Positions 46,548-55,670 of a DNA stretch of 64,000 bases are shown here, one piece after another. Each line of letters opens with the position of its first letter. The stretch's first letter is position 1. Source of the stretch: Acidobacteriota bacterium (GTDB taxonomy: Bacteria > Acidobacteriota > Polarisedimenticolia > J045); NCBI GenBank assembly GCA_030949985.1, contig JAUZRX010000051.1, forward strand, positions 105,074-169,073, written 5' to 3'. The notes under the pieces are model-generated. The model did no database searches. It was not told the DNA's origin and saw nothing but the letters and a program-made list of their open reading frames with translations. Made by a program: the position numbers and the translations under genes.

Positions 46548-47051
46548 CTAGTTGCGGATCACCGCGCCGGTACCCTTGATCTGGTAGAAGACCAACGGTT
46601 CGGTGACGCTGGCGGGGTCGAACTCTTCCCCGTGCTCCTCGGCGTGGTGCTTCTTGTAGCGGATGGTCTGCTCGAGACTCATCTCGATCTTGGTGAACAC
46701 GCCTTCGGCGACGGCGTAGCGACCCTTGGCCTCGACGGGAAAGACGATCACTCCGTCATCGACCTTGATCCGGAGATCCTGGAACTCCTTGTCGGAGCCG
46801 ATGGTGATCCAGCAGCCGCGTTTTTCGCAGACACCGGTGATCGTGCCTTCCACCCGCACCGTCTTGCCGAGCCACTTTTCCGGGTTGGCCAGGAGCTGGG
46901 AGATGGGCACGGTTTCGGCGCTGGAGACACCCTGGCCGTAGACCTTGCCCGTGATTCCGGCCGGCGCATCGCCTGCGAAGGCCGGGGTGAGGGCGACGAG
47001 GACGAGCCCGGCGGCAAGCGCTGCGGCCAGGCGGAGAGCGACTTTTCTCAT
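46548..47051 (-). CDS. DUF4920 domain secreted protein
   Basis: Exported protein of 167 residues with a signal peptide (1-26, ending AFAGD). The DUF4920 OB-like fold shows VPISQLLANPEKWLGKTVRVEGTITGVCEKRGCWITIG, with the two conserved Cys in CEKRGCW, and DGVIVFPVEAKGRYAVAEGV. The family's function is not known; the Cys pair suggests metal binding or redox chemistry. The PepSY membrane protein follows it. Confidence 0.85.
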   Translation of the reverse strand: MRKVALRLAAALAAGLVLVALTPAFAGDAPAGITGKVYGQGVSSAETVPISQLLANPEKWLGKTVRVEGTITGVCEKRGCWITIGSDKEFQDLRIKVDDGVIVFPVEAKGRYAVAEGVFTKIEMSLEQTIRYKKHHAEEHGEEFDPASVTEPLVFYQIKGTGAVIRN

Positions 47052-47074
47052 GGCGATTCCTGTGCTGTCTCCAA

Positions 47075-47110
47075 GGCGGGGGGAAAGGCATTCTAGCCTT
47101 CCTCCCCGCC
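47075..47110 (-). terminator. Hairpin between the spondin and DUF4920 genes
   Basis: GGCGGGG-GG-AAGGC (47075-47089) pairs with GCCTT-CC-CCCCGCC (47096-47110), about 14 pairs with two single-base bulges and the loop ATTCTA. It lies 14 bases beyond the stop of the spondin-domain gene and before the start of the DUF4920 gene on the same strand. No T-run follows, so it is a moderate candidate for transcription termination. Confidence 0.45.
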
Positions 47111-47123
47111 TCGGGCGACCGCG

Positions 47124-47810
47124 TCAGGGCAGACGGCGAATACGGATCAGCGCCACGGGGTTGTTCCAGTCCAGGGCGGCCGGATCCAGGTCAGCGCCGC
47201 CGTGAAGCCCCGGGTGGACGGCGATGAAACCCTCGGCGCCTTCCTCGTGGCGCACGCCGGGGCTGCCGCAGGGCGGACCGGGGATCTCCTCGCAGGACTC
47301 CGTGTTGGCTTCCGTGCCCGCGTCGTAGGCGATGGCGGTGTGGCGGGCCAGGGCCGTCGACAGGCCCAGCCCGCGAATCCCCGGGGGTGGGGCCGGCAGG
47401 GCGGCGGCGCCGAGGAAGGCGTCGTTGCTGCTGGCCAGCATGCCCACCACGCTGATTTGCGGCCAGGGAGACGAGGTTTCCACTTCCACCGCCAGGGTCT
47501 GGCCGGGGAGAATCACGCCGTCGCCTACCGCCACGGCCATCACGCCGGGCTCGGAGCCGATCTCCGCGGTCAGGGCGGCGGTCATGCCGTCCTCCGCCAG
47601 CGGGCGCAGCCCCTCCCGGGCCGGCATGCCGGGGGTGAAGAGCTGGAATCCTGCGTCGTGGGCGACCACCACCGGTGGCGTGATCACCTGGCCGCGGGTG
47701 AGGTTGGTGATGGAGACCTCGTAACGGGCCGTGCCCTGGGCCAGGGCCGGGGCGGCCGCGAGCAGCACGAACAGGGTGTGGGACAGGACGCGTGAAAGAT
47801 GACGGCGCAT
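47124..47810 (-). CDS. Spondin_N domain secreted protein
   Basis: Exported protein of 228 residues from ATG 47810 (GGAGAG upstream). The signal peptide ends ALAQG (about residue 26). The mature part opens with ARYEVSITNLTRGQVITPPVVVAHDAGFQLF and contains SSNDAFLGAAALP, characteristic of the bacterial spondin_N-type beta-sandwich. Two Cys (ESCEEIPGPPCG) may form a disulfide. The sensor kinase gene ends 137 bases upstream on the same strand, so it may be regulated by or with it. Confidence 0.85.
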   Translation of the reverse strand: MRRHLSRVLSHTLFVLLAAAPALAQGTARYEVSITNLTRGQVITPPVVVAHDAGFQLFTPGMPAREGLRPLAEDGMTAALTAEIGSEPGVMAVAVGDGVILPGQTLAVEVETSSPWPQISVVGMLASSNDAFLGAAALPAPPPGIRGLGLSTALARHTAIAYDAGTEANTESCEEIPGPPCGSPGVRHEEGAEGFIAVHPGLHGGADLDPAALDWNNPVALIRIRRLP

Positions 47811-47947
47811 GAGACTCTCCTGGTTTCGCGGCCCCGCGAAAGGCGGGGTCGAACACGGGATAGAGCTTGCCTGTCGCGTTTCACAGTGCGTTCCCCGGGA
47901 GTTCACGATTCGGTCCCGTGGATTGGCGGCCGCTTCGGCTTCCAGGA

Positions 47948-49417
47948 TCAGGATGTGGCCGCCTCCAGGGAGAAGAAGAACGTGCTTCCCCGGCCCGGAG
48001 TGCTCCGGGCGGAGACGTCGCGGCCGTGCAGCTCGAGGATGCGGCGGGTGATGGCCAGACCGAGCCCGGCCCCGCCCCCCTCGCCCTCCCGGGCCGGGGC
48101 GGCACGGAAGAAGGCGTCGAAGACCCGCGGGAGCTGCTCGGGGTCGATACCGCGGCCCGTGTCCTCGACGGCGATCCTCACCGCGTCTTCTCCTTCGAGC
48201 CGGGCTCGCACGGTGACGTTGCCTCCGGCGGGGGTGTGGCGCAGAGCGTTGTCCAGCAGGTTCTCGAGAGCCCTTTCGATCAGGCCGATCTCCCCGTTGA
48301 CGAAGGGCAGGTGCTGGGGAATCTGCGCCTCGATGCGTACCCCCGCTTCCCTGGCCCGCAGCTCCAGCTTCTGGATCAGGTCCATCACCAGCTCCGCCAG
48401 GCAGAAGGGCTCGGCCCGGGGGCTTTCGAACTGGGCGTCGAGCTTGGCCAGCTCGAAGAGATCATCCACCAGCCGGGAGAGACGATCGGCGTGACGCAGG
48501 GCGGTTTCCACGTGGGAGCGCTGCTGCCGGGCCGAGAGACTGCCCTCCTTCATCACCAGGGTCTCCAGGTAACCCTTGAGGGAGGCCAGGGGCGTTCGCA
48601 GGTCGTGGGAGACCCCCGCCACCATCTCGCGCCTCAAATTGTCGTTCTTTTCGAGCCGGGCCAGAAGTTCGCCGATGCGCTCGGCCATGCGGGAGGCGCT
48701 GGCTCCCAGGCGCGCGATCTCGTCGCGGCCACCTGTCTCCGCCTCGAGTGTGCCTCGGCAGTCCCGGGCGGTGAAGGCCTCCACCGCGTCGCTGAGTCGG
48801 CGCAGTCGCCGGGTCAGCACACCGAAGAGCAGCAGTCCGGCCACCAGAGCCACGGCCAGTACCACGGCCAGCCCGGCCAGGCCGAGGCGCAGGATGTAGC
48901 TGTCCTGCAGCATCGCCGCCACGGAGGCGTATGCGTCGCCCCCGAGGATCACGTAGAGGTAGCCCCAGTAGTCGTTACCGACCATCATCGGGGCCACCGA
49001 GAAGACCTTCTCGCGACCGGCGTGGCGCGGGTCGTCACCGCGCACGATGCGCCCGGCGGGTTCGTTCAAGAAACGCCGGATCGGTTCCAGCCGTACCCGG
49101 GTCAGGGGCAGGGGGCCGGGCGCGTTGTAGCGCACGATGCGCCCCTCGAGATCGAGCAGGTAGACCTCGATCGCCGGGTTGATCACCATCAGGTCGTGGA
49201 AGATGTCCTCGAGGGCGGCCTCGTCGATCTTGCCGTCGACGGCAAGCAGGCCCTCGCCTACGAGCTGGGCCGCCAGATGGCGGTGCAGGCCCTGCTGAAG
49301 TTCTTCGATGTGCAGCCGGGTGGTGACCAGGGTGATCGCCAGGTAGGCGCTTCCGAAGAGGATCAGGATCACCGTCAGACCCAGGGCCAGGGAGGCATAG
49401 AGGGAACGGGGCATCAC
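47948..49417 (-). CDS. Two-component sensor histidine kinase
   Basis: Membrane kinase of 489 residues. TM1 spans about residues 7-28, a periplasmic sensor domain of PAS/Cache type about 30-175, TM2 about 178-202, then a HAMP linker. The HisKA domain has GVSHDLRTPLASLKGYLETL (phospho-His). The ATPase domain has ENLLDNALRHTP, DTGRGIDPEQ, FDAFFRA and GGAGLGLAITRRI. It overlaps the response-regulator gene by four bases, making a cognate pair. The signal it senses is unknown. Confidence 0.93.
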   Translation of the reverse strand: MMPRSLYASLALGLTVILILFGSAYLAITLVTTRLHIEELQQGLHRHLAAQLVGEGLLAVDGKIDEAALEDIFHDLMVINPAIEVYLLDLEGRIVRYNAPGPLPLTRVRLEPIRRFLNEPAGRIVRGDDPRHAGREKVFSVAPMMVGNDYWGYLYVILGGDAYASVAAMLQDSYILRLGLAGLAVVLAVALVAGLLLFGVLTRRLRRLSDAVEAFTARDCRGTLEAETGGRDEIARLGASASRMAERIGELLARLEKNDNLRREMVAGVSHDLRTPLASLKGYLETLVMKEGSLSARQQRSHVETALRHADRLSRLVDDLFELAKLDAQFESPRAEPFCLAELVMDLIQKLELRAREAGVRIEAQIPQHLPFVNGEIGLIERALENLLDNALRHTPAGGNVTVRARLEGEDAVRIAVEDTGRGIDPEQLPRVFDAFFRAAPAREGEGGGAGLGLAITRRILELHGRDVSARSTPGRGSTFFFSLEAATS

Positions 49418-50133
49418 GACGGGCTCTCCTTGAACTCACCGAACTTGTAGCCCACCCCCCAGACGGTGAGGATGAAGCGGGGGTTGCGTGGATCCCGCTC
49501 GATCTTGCCCCGCAGGCGATTGATGTGGGAGTTGACGGTGTGCTCGTATCCTTCGTGGCCGTAACCCCAGACCTGGTCCAGGAGCTGGGCCCGGGTGAAG
49601 ACCTGTCCCGGGTGGCGGGCGAAGGCCCACAGCAGGTCGAATTCGCGGGCAGTCAGCTCGATCCTCTCCTCTCCTCGCCGGACCTGTCGTCGGCCGGGAT
49701 CGATGGTCAGCTCCCCCGCGCGGATCGGGGCCGGAGCCTCGTCGGAGCGTGCCGGGGCTGTGAGGGCATCGGCGCGGCGGAAAAGGGCCTTGATGCGGGC
49801 CCTGAATTCCAGGACGCTGAAGGGCTTGGTCAGGTAGTCGTCGGCCCCCAGCTCGAGGCCCAGCACCCGGTCGGCTTCCGAGGAGCGGGCCGTGAGCATC
49901 AGCACGCCGATCCAGGTGTCCCGCTCACGGATTCGCCGGCAGATCTCCAGGCCGTCGAGGTCGGGAAGCATCAGGTCGAGCACCACCAGGTCGGGAGGCG
50001 CCGCTTCGAGCTGCTCCAGCCCGTCCCGGCCCGTCGCTGCGGCCACCACCTCGCAGCCCAGGTCTTCCAGGTGCAGGGTGATCAGCCGGCGCAGGTCCGG
50101 GTCGTCTTCGATCGCAAGGGCGCGCTTGGCCAT
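49414..50133 (-). CDS. OmpR-family response regulator
   Basis: Protein of 239 residues. The receiver domain (about 1-115) has the acidic pair EDDPD, phospho-acceptor Asp in VVLDLMLPDLDG (about residue 53), Thr in MLTARS and Lys in TKPFS. A winged-helix DNA-binding domain (about 140-235) has LTAREFDLLWAFARHPGQVFTRAQLLDQVWGY and NRLRGKIE. It is translated before and with the overlapping kinase gene. Confidence 0.94.
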   Translation of the reverse strand: MAKRALAIEDDPDLRRLITLHLEDLGCEVVAAATGRDGLEQLEAAPPDLVVLDLMLPDLDGLEICRRIRERDTWIGVLMLTARSSEADRVLGLELGADDYLTKPFSVLEFRARIKALFRRADALTAPARSDEAPAPIRAGELTIDPGRRQVRRGEERIELTAREFDLLWAFARHPGQVFTRAQLLDQVWGYGHEGYEHTVNSHINRLRGKIERDPRNPRFILTVWGVGYKFGEFKESPS

Positions 50134-50204
50134 GCGGGGTTTCCTCGTCAGCGGTGGCTGATGCCATCCTACGCGGCAGAACTCACGAGACTATCACGGC
50201 CGGT

Positions 50205-50600
50205 TCACGGGGTTTTCCAGCCCCTTCCCGGCGGATCCCCCAGTGCCTCCGGCAGCAGCTTGAGATGGGCCCCGCAACCGGCGCGGCAATCGGAGGCGCC
50301 GAATCCGGGGATCGGAGTGTCTCCCGGGGTGGCGGCCTGGAGGCGGCACTCGGCCACCGGAGAGCGGCGCCAGGCGACGATCCGCGCGGCGGGATGGGCC
50401 AGCAGGTAGTCGATGTGCCAGCGCAGGCGCTTGCCCGCGGGCCCGGCAAGGTGACGAGCCAGGCGGGCATCCATGTGCCGACGGGCGCTGCCGGTGTAGA
50501 CCCATCGCCCGGCCGGGAAGCAGAAACGCCCCAGGGCTCCCACCTGCAGCCGGACGGGCCGCCCCAGGAGGATCAGGAGCTGGTAGCTGATGGCCGGCAT
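50205..50600 (-). CDS. DUF123 (GIY-YIG-like) protein
   Basis: Protein of 131 residues from ATG 50600. QVGALGRFCFPAGRWVYTGSARRHMDARLARHLAG and LRWHIDYLLAHP are the standard DUF123 blocks, a family with a GIY-YIG-like core found fused to or near nucleases such as Nth. The GIY-YIG Tyr corresponds to WVYTGSA. Cys residues at its C-terminus (ECRLQA, DCRAGCGAH) fit the family's metal-binding end. It may act in DNA repair, but this is inferred. Confidence 0.85.
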   Translation of the reverse strand: MPAISYQLLILLGRPVRLQVGALGRFCFPAGRWVYTGSARRHMDARLARHLAGPAGKRLRWHIDYLLAHPAARIVAWRRSPVAECRLQAATPGDTPIPGFGASDCRAGCGAHLKLLPEALGDPPGRGWKTP

Positions 50601-50680
50601 GGGACGATTATCCCCCGGCTTGTGGCCGCCCGGCTTTCGCGGCAAGCTGGGCGCTCCCCCCTCCTGCTGGTGATACGACC

Positions 50681-52024
50681 ATGACATCTATCGATTGGCT
50701 CCGGCTCTCTCCCCAGAGCTTCGTCCAGGCCCTCGGCGAGCAGGGCATCGAACGCTTCTACCTGGTCTGGGACCGGGACGCGGGCCGGGTGCGGGCTTCC
50801 CATCCCGTCCTCGAGCCCCTGGCCGCGCTCCTGGAAGGCGATCGGCGGGACTTCGACCACCACGAGGGTTTCTTCGCCCAGGTCGGGCCGACCAGTGGTG
50901 TGCTCCAGGCCGCCGCCGTGCATCGCACCTGTCGCGGCCAGGCTGCGGGGGGGGTGCGTTACTGGCACTACGACACGGTGGAGGATCTCATCCGCGACGG
51001 CCTGCGGCTGGCCCGGGGCATGACCCTCAAGAACGCCCTGGCGGGGCTGTGGTGGGGTGGGGGCAAGGGCGTGATGGCGCGCAACAGCGGCGCGGCTTCG
51101 GCGGATCCCGGGTACCGCCGCCGGGTCTACCAGGACTATGGCGCCTTCATCTCCTCCCTGCGGGGCTGCTACGTGACGGCCGAAGACGTGGGTACCTCGG
51201 TGGAGGACATGGCGGCGGTGTTCTCCCGCACCCGCTTTACCACCTGCATTCCGCCCGAACTGGGGGGCAGCGGCAATCCTTCGGTGCCCACGGCCCTGGG
51301 GGTGGTGCGGGGCATGGAAGCGGCCCTCGAACACCTGGGGCGGGGCGGCCTGGCAGGCAAGACCGTGGCGATCCAGGGCCTGGGCCACGTGGGCGAACCC
51401 CTGATCGGCTTCCTGCAGGAGCGAGGCGTGGCCCGGGTCATCGGTGCCGACCTGGATCCCCGGCGCCCCGTTGCCCTGCGCCGGCTCTACCCGGAGCTTG
51501 AGATGGACCTGCGCACGGTGGAGCGAGGCGACCTGTCGATCCTCGCCGCCGAGGCCGACGTGCTCGCGCCCTGCGCGACGGGGGGTATCCTCTCGCCGGC
51601 GACGATTCCGGGTATTCGCGCCCCTGTCGTCTGCGGCGCGGCGAACAACCAACTCGAGGACGACCAGCGGGACGACCTGGCCCTGGCCGAGCGGGGCGTG
51701 CTCTACATGCCTGATTTCCTGGTCAACCGGATGGGCATCGTCAACTGTGCCGACGAGCCCTTCGGCTCGGTGGACCAGGATCCGGCCTTCGAGGCGCACC
51801 TGGGCGATCAATGGGAGAACAGCATCTACCGCCTGGGCTTGGCGGTGCTGGAGGAGGCCGCACGGCGGCAGCTTCCCCCGGCCCGGGTGGCCCTGGAGAT
51901 CGCCGAGCGGCGCTCGCTGGAAGAACATCCGATCTGGGGCCATCGAGGCCGGCTCATCATCGATTCTCTGGTGGCGGGCGGCTGGGCCTCGAGCCCTGCT
52001 GGCACGGCCCCCGAGGCGGGATAG
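50681..52024 (+). CDS. Glu/Leu/Phe/Val dehydrogenase family enzyme
   Basis: NAD(P)-dependent amino-acid dehydrogenase family protein of 447 residues. The catalytic Lys region is LWWGGGKGVMARNS (about residues 123-136), followed by YVTAEDVGTSVEDM and VAIQGLGHVGEPLIGFL (Rossmann loop). CATGGILSPATIP and VCGAANNQLEDD follow, as in leucine dehydrogenases. The N-terminal 60 residues are longer than usual. Substrate specificity cannot be read from this. The 80 bases upstream separate it from the divergent DUF123 gene. Confidence 0.9.
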   Translation: MTSIDWLRLSPQSFVQALGEQGIERFYLVWDRDAGRVRASHPVLEPLAALLEGDRRDFDHHEGFFAQVGPTSGVLQAAAVHRTCRGQAAGGVRYWHYDTVEDLIRDGLRLARGMTLKNALAGLWWGGGKGVMARNSGAASADPGYRRRVYQDYGAFISSLRGCYVTAEDVGTSVEDMAAVFSRTRFTTCIPPELGGSGNPSVPTALGVVRGMEAALEHLGRGGLAGKTVAIQGLGHVGEPLIGFLQERGVARVIGADLDPRRPVALRRLYPELEMDLRTVERGDLSILAAEADVLAPCATGGILSPATIPGIRAPVVCGAANNQLEDDQRDDLALAERGVLYMPDFLVNRMGIVNCADEPFGSVDQDPAFEAHLGDQWENSIYRLGLAVLEEAARRQLPPARVALEIAERRSLEEHPIWGHRGRLIIDSLVAGGWASSPAGTAPEAG

Positions 52025-52036
52025 AATACGCGGCCC

Positions 52037-52312
52037 ATGAACAAGAAGGCCCTGATCGACACCCTCAACAGCTTGCGTTTCGGCGAGCTTTCCCGCTTGA
52101 GCACCCGTCTCGACGAGGTCCGGGGCGAGGTGCGGGCCGCCGGCCACGCGGAGATCGCCACCATCCTCGACGAGGCCGCCGAGCGCCTTGCGGCCTTCGA
52201 TGTCAAGGAGTTCCGGCGCCGGGTGCAGCACGCGGTCAGCCGCCTGGGGCACGTCAAGGACGAAGGGCCTCGCCCCCTTGCGCCCCGGCTGCCCTCCCGC
52301 CTGCGTCGTTGA
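52037..52312 (+). CDS. Small charged helical protein of unknown function
   Basis: Not recognised. A protein of 91 residues starting 12 bases after the dehydrogenase. It is rich in Arg, Glu and Ala and likely forms two or three amphipathic helices (LNSLRFGELSRLSTRLDEVRGEV and IATILDEAAERLAAFDVKEFRRRVQHAV). It has no Cys, signal peptide or membrane segment. The C-terminal tail is Pro/Arg-rich. Confidence 0.65.
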   Translation: MNKKALIDTLNSLRFGELSRLSTRLDEVRGEVRAAGHAEIATILDEAAERLAAFDVKEFRRRVQHAVSRLGHVKDEGPRPLAPRLPSRLRR

Positions 52313-52424
52313 CCGTCGCCGGGCGTGCGTCGGCCGGTGGGCTCGGTCCCCCCGTTCGGGTTCCTTTCGCCGGGATTTGACCTGGCCGGTCCCGGAGCCG
52401 ACATTCCCGGCGAAGGGCGAGACC

Positions 52425-53120
52425 ATGCTGACCGGATTCAATACCGATGTGAACTTCGACGGCGTGACCTATCACGTGCAGAGCGAGGACCGTGGACTCG
52501 ACAACCCGATCCTCGACAGTCTCGTCTATTGTGGCGGTCAGATCCTCCACCAGGAGAAGACGAGCTACCGGGATCTGCTCGACCAGGGTCTCGAAGGCCA
52601 CGAACTGGACCGGGCCCTGGCCCGTCGCCTGGAAGCTCAGCACCGTGACCTGGTCAGGCGGGCGCGGCACGGCGGCTTCGTGCCCGGCGGTCCCCCGACC
52701 CTGGCCGATGTGTTCGGCGACCTGGAAGACGGCCTGCTCGGCGGTGATCTGAGCGCCGATGTGATCATGCCCCTCGAGTTGAGTTGGAAGCCGGACGAGG
52801 CCTGCCGTTTTGGCCTGAGCGGCACCCTCTCCATCGTCGGCCCTGCGGGAGAAGCGGCCCCCGGCGTGGAGGTCTCGGCTCGCCTGGTGTCGCCGGGGTT
52901 CGATCCGGCCCGGCTCTTCGAGGGGCACGCGGGTGCCAGCGGAGAGATCACCATCGCCCTGGCGCTGCCACCCATGCGCCCGGCGGCGATCGTCTTCTCG
53001 GCCCAGTCGGCCGCCGGTGCGGGGCGGTTGCGGATCGACCTGGAAGCCGAAGGGGTCAGCGACCCCCGCCCCGGGCACGCATCGCCTGCTGAATCTCCCG
53101 CTCCTGTATCTTCTTCTTGA
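52425..53120 (+). CDS. Conserved-looking protein with FNTDV-F-G-x-YHVQSED N-terminus
   Basis: A protein of 231 residues from ATG 52425. Its opening FNTDVNFDGVTYHVQSEDRG and LVYCGGQILHQEKTSYRDLL resembles a small family seen, as I recall, in Acidobacteria and Myxobacteria near pilus or signalling genes; the family has no assigned function. The C-terminal half is a likely Ig-like beta domain (GLSGTLSIVGPAGEAAPGVEVSARLV). Its last 65 bases overlap smpB on the opposite strand. I cannot assign a function. Confidence 0.72.
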   Translation: MLTGFNTDVNFDGVTYHVQSEDRGLDNPILDSLVYCGGQILHQEKTSYRDLLDQGLEGHELDRALARRLEAQHRDLVRRARHGGFVPGGPPTLADVFGDLEDGLLGGDLSADVIMPLELSWKPDEACRFGLSGTLSIVGPAGEAAPGVEVSARLVSPGFDPARLFEGHAGASGEITIALALPPMRPAAIVFSAQSAAGAGRLRIDLEAEGVSDPRPGHASPAESPAPVSSS

Positions 53121-53544
53121 TCGCGTCCCGCTTCTCGTGTTTGGCTCGACCCCGGGCCAGGGCGATCTCCACCTTGATCCACGAACCCTCGATGTAGAAG
53201 CGTAGGGGGATCAGCGTGAAACCGCTGCGCTCGGTCTTGCCCAGCAGGCGGGCGATCTCATGGCGGTGCAGCAGGAGCTTGCGCACCCGTTCGGGCTCGT
53301 GGTTGCTGTGGGTGGCGTGGGAGTAGGGGGCGATGTGGCAGTCGTGGAGCCACACCTCGCCGTCTTTCACCCGGGCGTAGGCGTCCTTGATCTGGATCCG
53401 CCCCTCGCGGCAGGATTTGACCTCGGTGCCTTCGAGGGCGATGCCGGCCTCGTAGGTCTCGATGATCTCGAAGTCCCGGCGGGCCTGGCGATGGACGGCC
53501 AGGTTCCGGTAGCGCTGGCCGCCGTCCCTCTTGCTCTTTCCCAC
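53056..53544 (-). CDS. smpB: SsrA-binding protein SmpB
   Basis: tmRNA-binding factor of trans-translation, 162 residues. YRNLAVHRQARRDFEIIETYEAGIALEGTEVKSCREGRIQIKDAYA covers the OB-fold, and RVRKLLLHRHEIARLLGKTERSGFTLIPLRFY the second part. The basic tail KHEKRDAIKKKIQEREIQQAM is intact. No tmRNA gene is seen beside it. The 3' end overlaps the convergent unknown gene by 65 bases. Confidence 0.95.
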   Translation of the reverse strand: MGKSKRDGGQRYRNLAVHRQARRDFEIIETYEAGIALEGTEVKSCREGRIQIKDAYARVKDGEVWLHDCHIAPYSHATHSNHEPERVRKLLLHRHEIARLLGKTERSGFTLIPLRFYIEGSWIKVEIALARGRAKHEKRDAIKKKIQEREIQQAMRARGGGR

Positions 53545-53636
53545 ACTCTCGCCCTTTCCTCGCCAGCATAGCGGCTACCCGCCCGGGCGGCCAAGCCCCG
53601 CTCTTGCTGCGTGGGTCGCTGCACTCGAGCCGAAGT

Positions 53637-55670
53637 CTAAGGGCAGGCGTCAGGGTTGGTGTTGGCGCGGGCTGTGCCGTCGCTGTGGCGACCCCAGGGG
53701 CCGGTGGCGGGGCAGACCCGGTTGAAGGCGCGGACCAGGTAGAAGAAGCCGTCGGCGGGGGGGGGAGTCTCGGCGTCCTCGAATCGGGTGTCGCTGCGGT
53801 CGGCGTCGCGGTGGTTCTGGCAGGCGCCGTAGTCGTCGCCCGCGAGCTGGCTCAGCAGCCCCCGTGAGACATCGTAGAGGTCGCCGAAGGGAGCCGGCTG
53901 CCAGGTCATCACCGTGGGAGAGGATCCTTCCAGGTGCACGCCGGCCACCTCTTCGGGGACGCCCCCGCTACTGTCGCTGGGGGCGCAGTCGGCGGCGTCC
54001 GCCTGGCCGTCGCCGTCGTAGTCGTCCTGGCAGGCATCGCCCACCAGGTCACCGTCGCCGTCCGCCTGGTCGGCGTTGGCCACCAGGGGGCAGTTGTCGG
54101 CGAGCTGGGTGATGCCGTCACCGTCCATGTCCACCGGACTGACCACCCAGACCGAGGAGACGCGAGTACCGCCGGTCACCGAGGAAGCCAGAACCATGTC
54201 GGCGATGCCGTCGGCGTTGATGTCGACCGGGGATTCGAAATGGAGAGCCCCGTCCTCGTCGGGGCCGTAAATGTGAACATCCTCGTCCGGATCCCCGATC
54301 TGGTTCTCTCCAGGAAAAGAAAACGGCCCGAAGTAGACCGACGCCTCTCCCGAGCCAACAAGCGCATTGTCCTGTCCGTCGGCGGCGCTTGCGCTGAGGC
54401 AGATGTCATCTGCGCCGTCGCCGTTGATGTCCCCCAGTTGGACCTCGCCCGCTTGATCTTCGGCTTCCTGTCCATAAACCACGTAGTCGGTGTCCGTCAG
54501 GAGGTCTGCCGTTGCCGGCCAAGTCGCGCCGGGTTCGTATATGCGTGCCTCTCCCGTGTAGGGTTGCCCGTTGTCGGGTCCATCCGCATTGACAGCCCCA
54601 CAGAAGATCTCCGGCATTCCGTCCGCGTCGAGGTCTCCCGTGGCCAAGTGGTCCGGGTTGCAGATTCGGTCAAGAGCGTCCGGGCCGTAGACCGTCAGAT
54701 CGGAGTCGACAAGGCGCAGCTCGATTTCCGGTGGCCAATTCGGCCTGCCTCGGAAGACGTAGAGATCGCCCGTCCGATCTCTGGTGTTACCTGGGCCGTC
54801 CGCGCCGCTGGCCGAAGCGATGATGTCGACAGTGCCGTCTTGATCGAGATCGGCGGCACCCATGTTGATACCCATGAAGTCGGACTGCTCCTTCCCCCAC
54901 ACGGTGACATCGCTGTCACTGGTGAGATCGATCACTGCCGGCCACGTGGAGCGTCCGAAGAGAATGTCGAAACGGCCGGTGAAGAGCAAAAACTGCTGTT
55001 TGCCATGGGATCGATTACGGGACAAGACCAGGTCAACCAGGCCGTCGCCGTTCACGTCACCGGTGGGAATGGCCTCGTCGCCGCAACGGTCGTCCGCCCG
55101 GGCGCCGTAGATCACCGTTCCGGGATCGTAGAAGAGATCGATGGTGCCGCTCAGAGCCGGATCGCCGAAAATGATGTGAGCCTGACCCGCGGCATCCTTG
55201 AGATTGCCTTCGGCGTCCGCCAGAGGAGCGCCGAGGATCAAATCGTCGGTGCCGTCCCCGTCGAGGTCGCCGCAGCCCAGCCCCTCGCCGAGGTCGTCGT
55301 AGCCCCCTTCGCCGATGATCCAGAGATCGTGGAGGGTTTCGACTGGAAAGACGCCGGCCCAGCGGCCTCGGCGGCCATAGATCACCGAAACTTCCCCCGC
55401 CTGCCATCGTTCGTTGGTTACGCCGGATGCTCCCGGGGCGCCGATGACCAGATCCTGGATACCGTCGCCATTGAGGTCGCAAGCCACCGCTTCCCGTCCA
55501 AGTTCGTCGTTGACCTCGGTGCTGTCGATACGCAGAGAATCGGTGTCCGTCGCCAGGTCGATGACGATTGGCGCTTGCGCGGTCGCCGAGCCGAGAACGC
55601 CTGTAGCAGTTCCGAGAGCTGCAAGTGCGTAGATCCGGAGGGCCTTTGCGGCAACACTTGAGCCGCTCAT
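53637..55670 (-). CDS. Secreted FG-GAP repeat protein with thrombospondin type 3 repeats
   Basis: Exported protein of 677 residues from ATG 55670. A signal peptide (about residues 7-32, ending ATAQA) is followed by at least six FG-GAP/integrin-like repeats, each with a Ca-binding core: DLNGDGIQDLVIGAP, DLDGDGTDDLILGAP, DVNGDGLVDLVLS, DLDQDGTVDIIA, DLDADGMPEIF, DINGDGADDICLS and DINADGIADMVLA. A thrombospondin-3 region follows (DMDGDGITQLADNCP, ADGDGDLVGDACQDDYDGDG). The last part is a fibronectin-like tail. It is a surface or matrix protein. It overlaps the upstream gene by ATGA. Confidence 0.88.
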   Translation of the reverse strand: MSGSSVAAKALRIYALAALGTATGVLGSATAQAPIVIDLATDTDSLRIDSTEVNDELGREAVACDLNGDGIQDLVIGAPGASGVTNERWQAGEVSVIYGRRGRWAGVFPVETLHDLWIIGEGGYDDLGEGLGCGDLDGDGTDDLILGAPLADAEGNLKDAAGQAHIIFGDPALSGTIDLFYDPGTVIYGARADDRCGDEAIPTGDVNGDGLVDLVLSRNRSHGKQQFLLFTGRFDILFGRSTWPAVIDLTSDSDVTVWGKEQSDFMGINMGAADLDQDGTVDIIASASGADGPGNTRDRTGDLYVFRGRPNWPPEIELRLVDSDLTVYGPDALDRICNPDHLATGDLDADGMPEIFCGAVNADGPDNGQPYTGEARIYEPGATWPATADLLTDTDYVVYGQEAEDQAGEVQLGDINGDGADDICLSASAADGQDNALVGSGEASVYFGPFSFPGENQIGDPDEDVHIYGPDEDGALHFESPVDINADGIADMVLASSVTGGTRVSSVWVVSPVDMDGDGITQLADNCPLVANADQADGDGDLVGDACQDDYDGDGQADAADCAPSDSSGGVPEEVAGVHLEGSSPTVMTWQPAPFGDLYDVSRGLLSQLAGDDYGACQNHRDADRSDTRFEDAETPPPADGFFYLVRAFNRVCPATGPWGRHSDGTARANTNPDACP

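Noticed and set aside
53545..53636. Search for tmRNA (ssrA) beside smpB
   Set aside because: The 92-base gap is too short and shows no tRNA-like ends.
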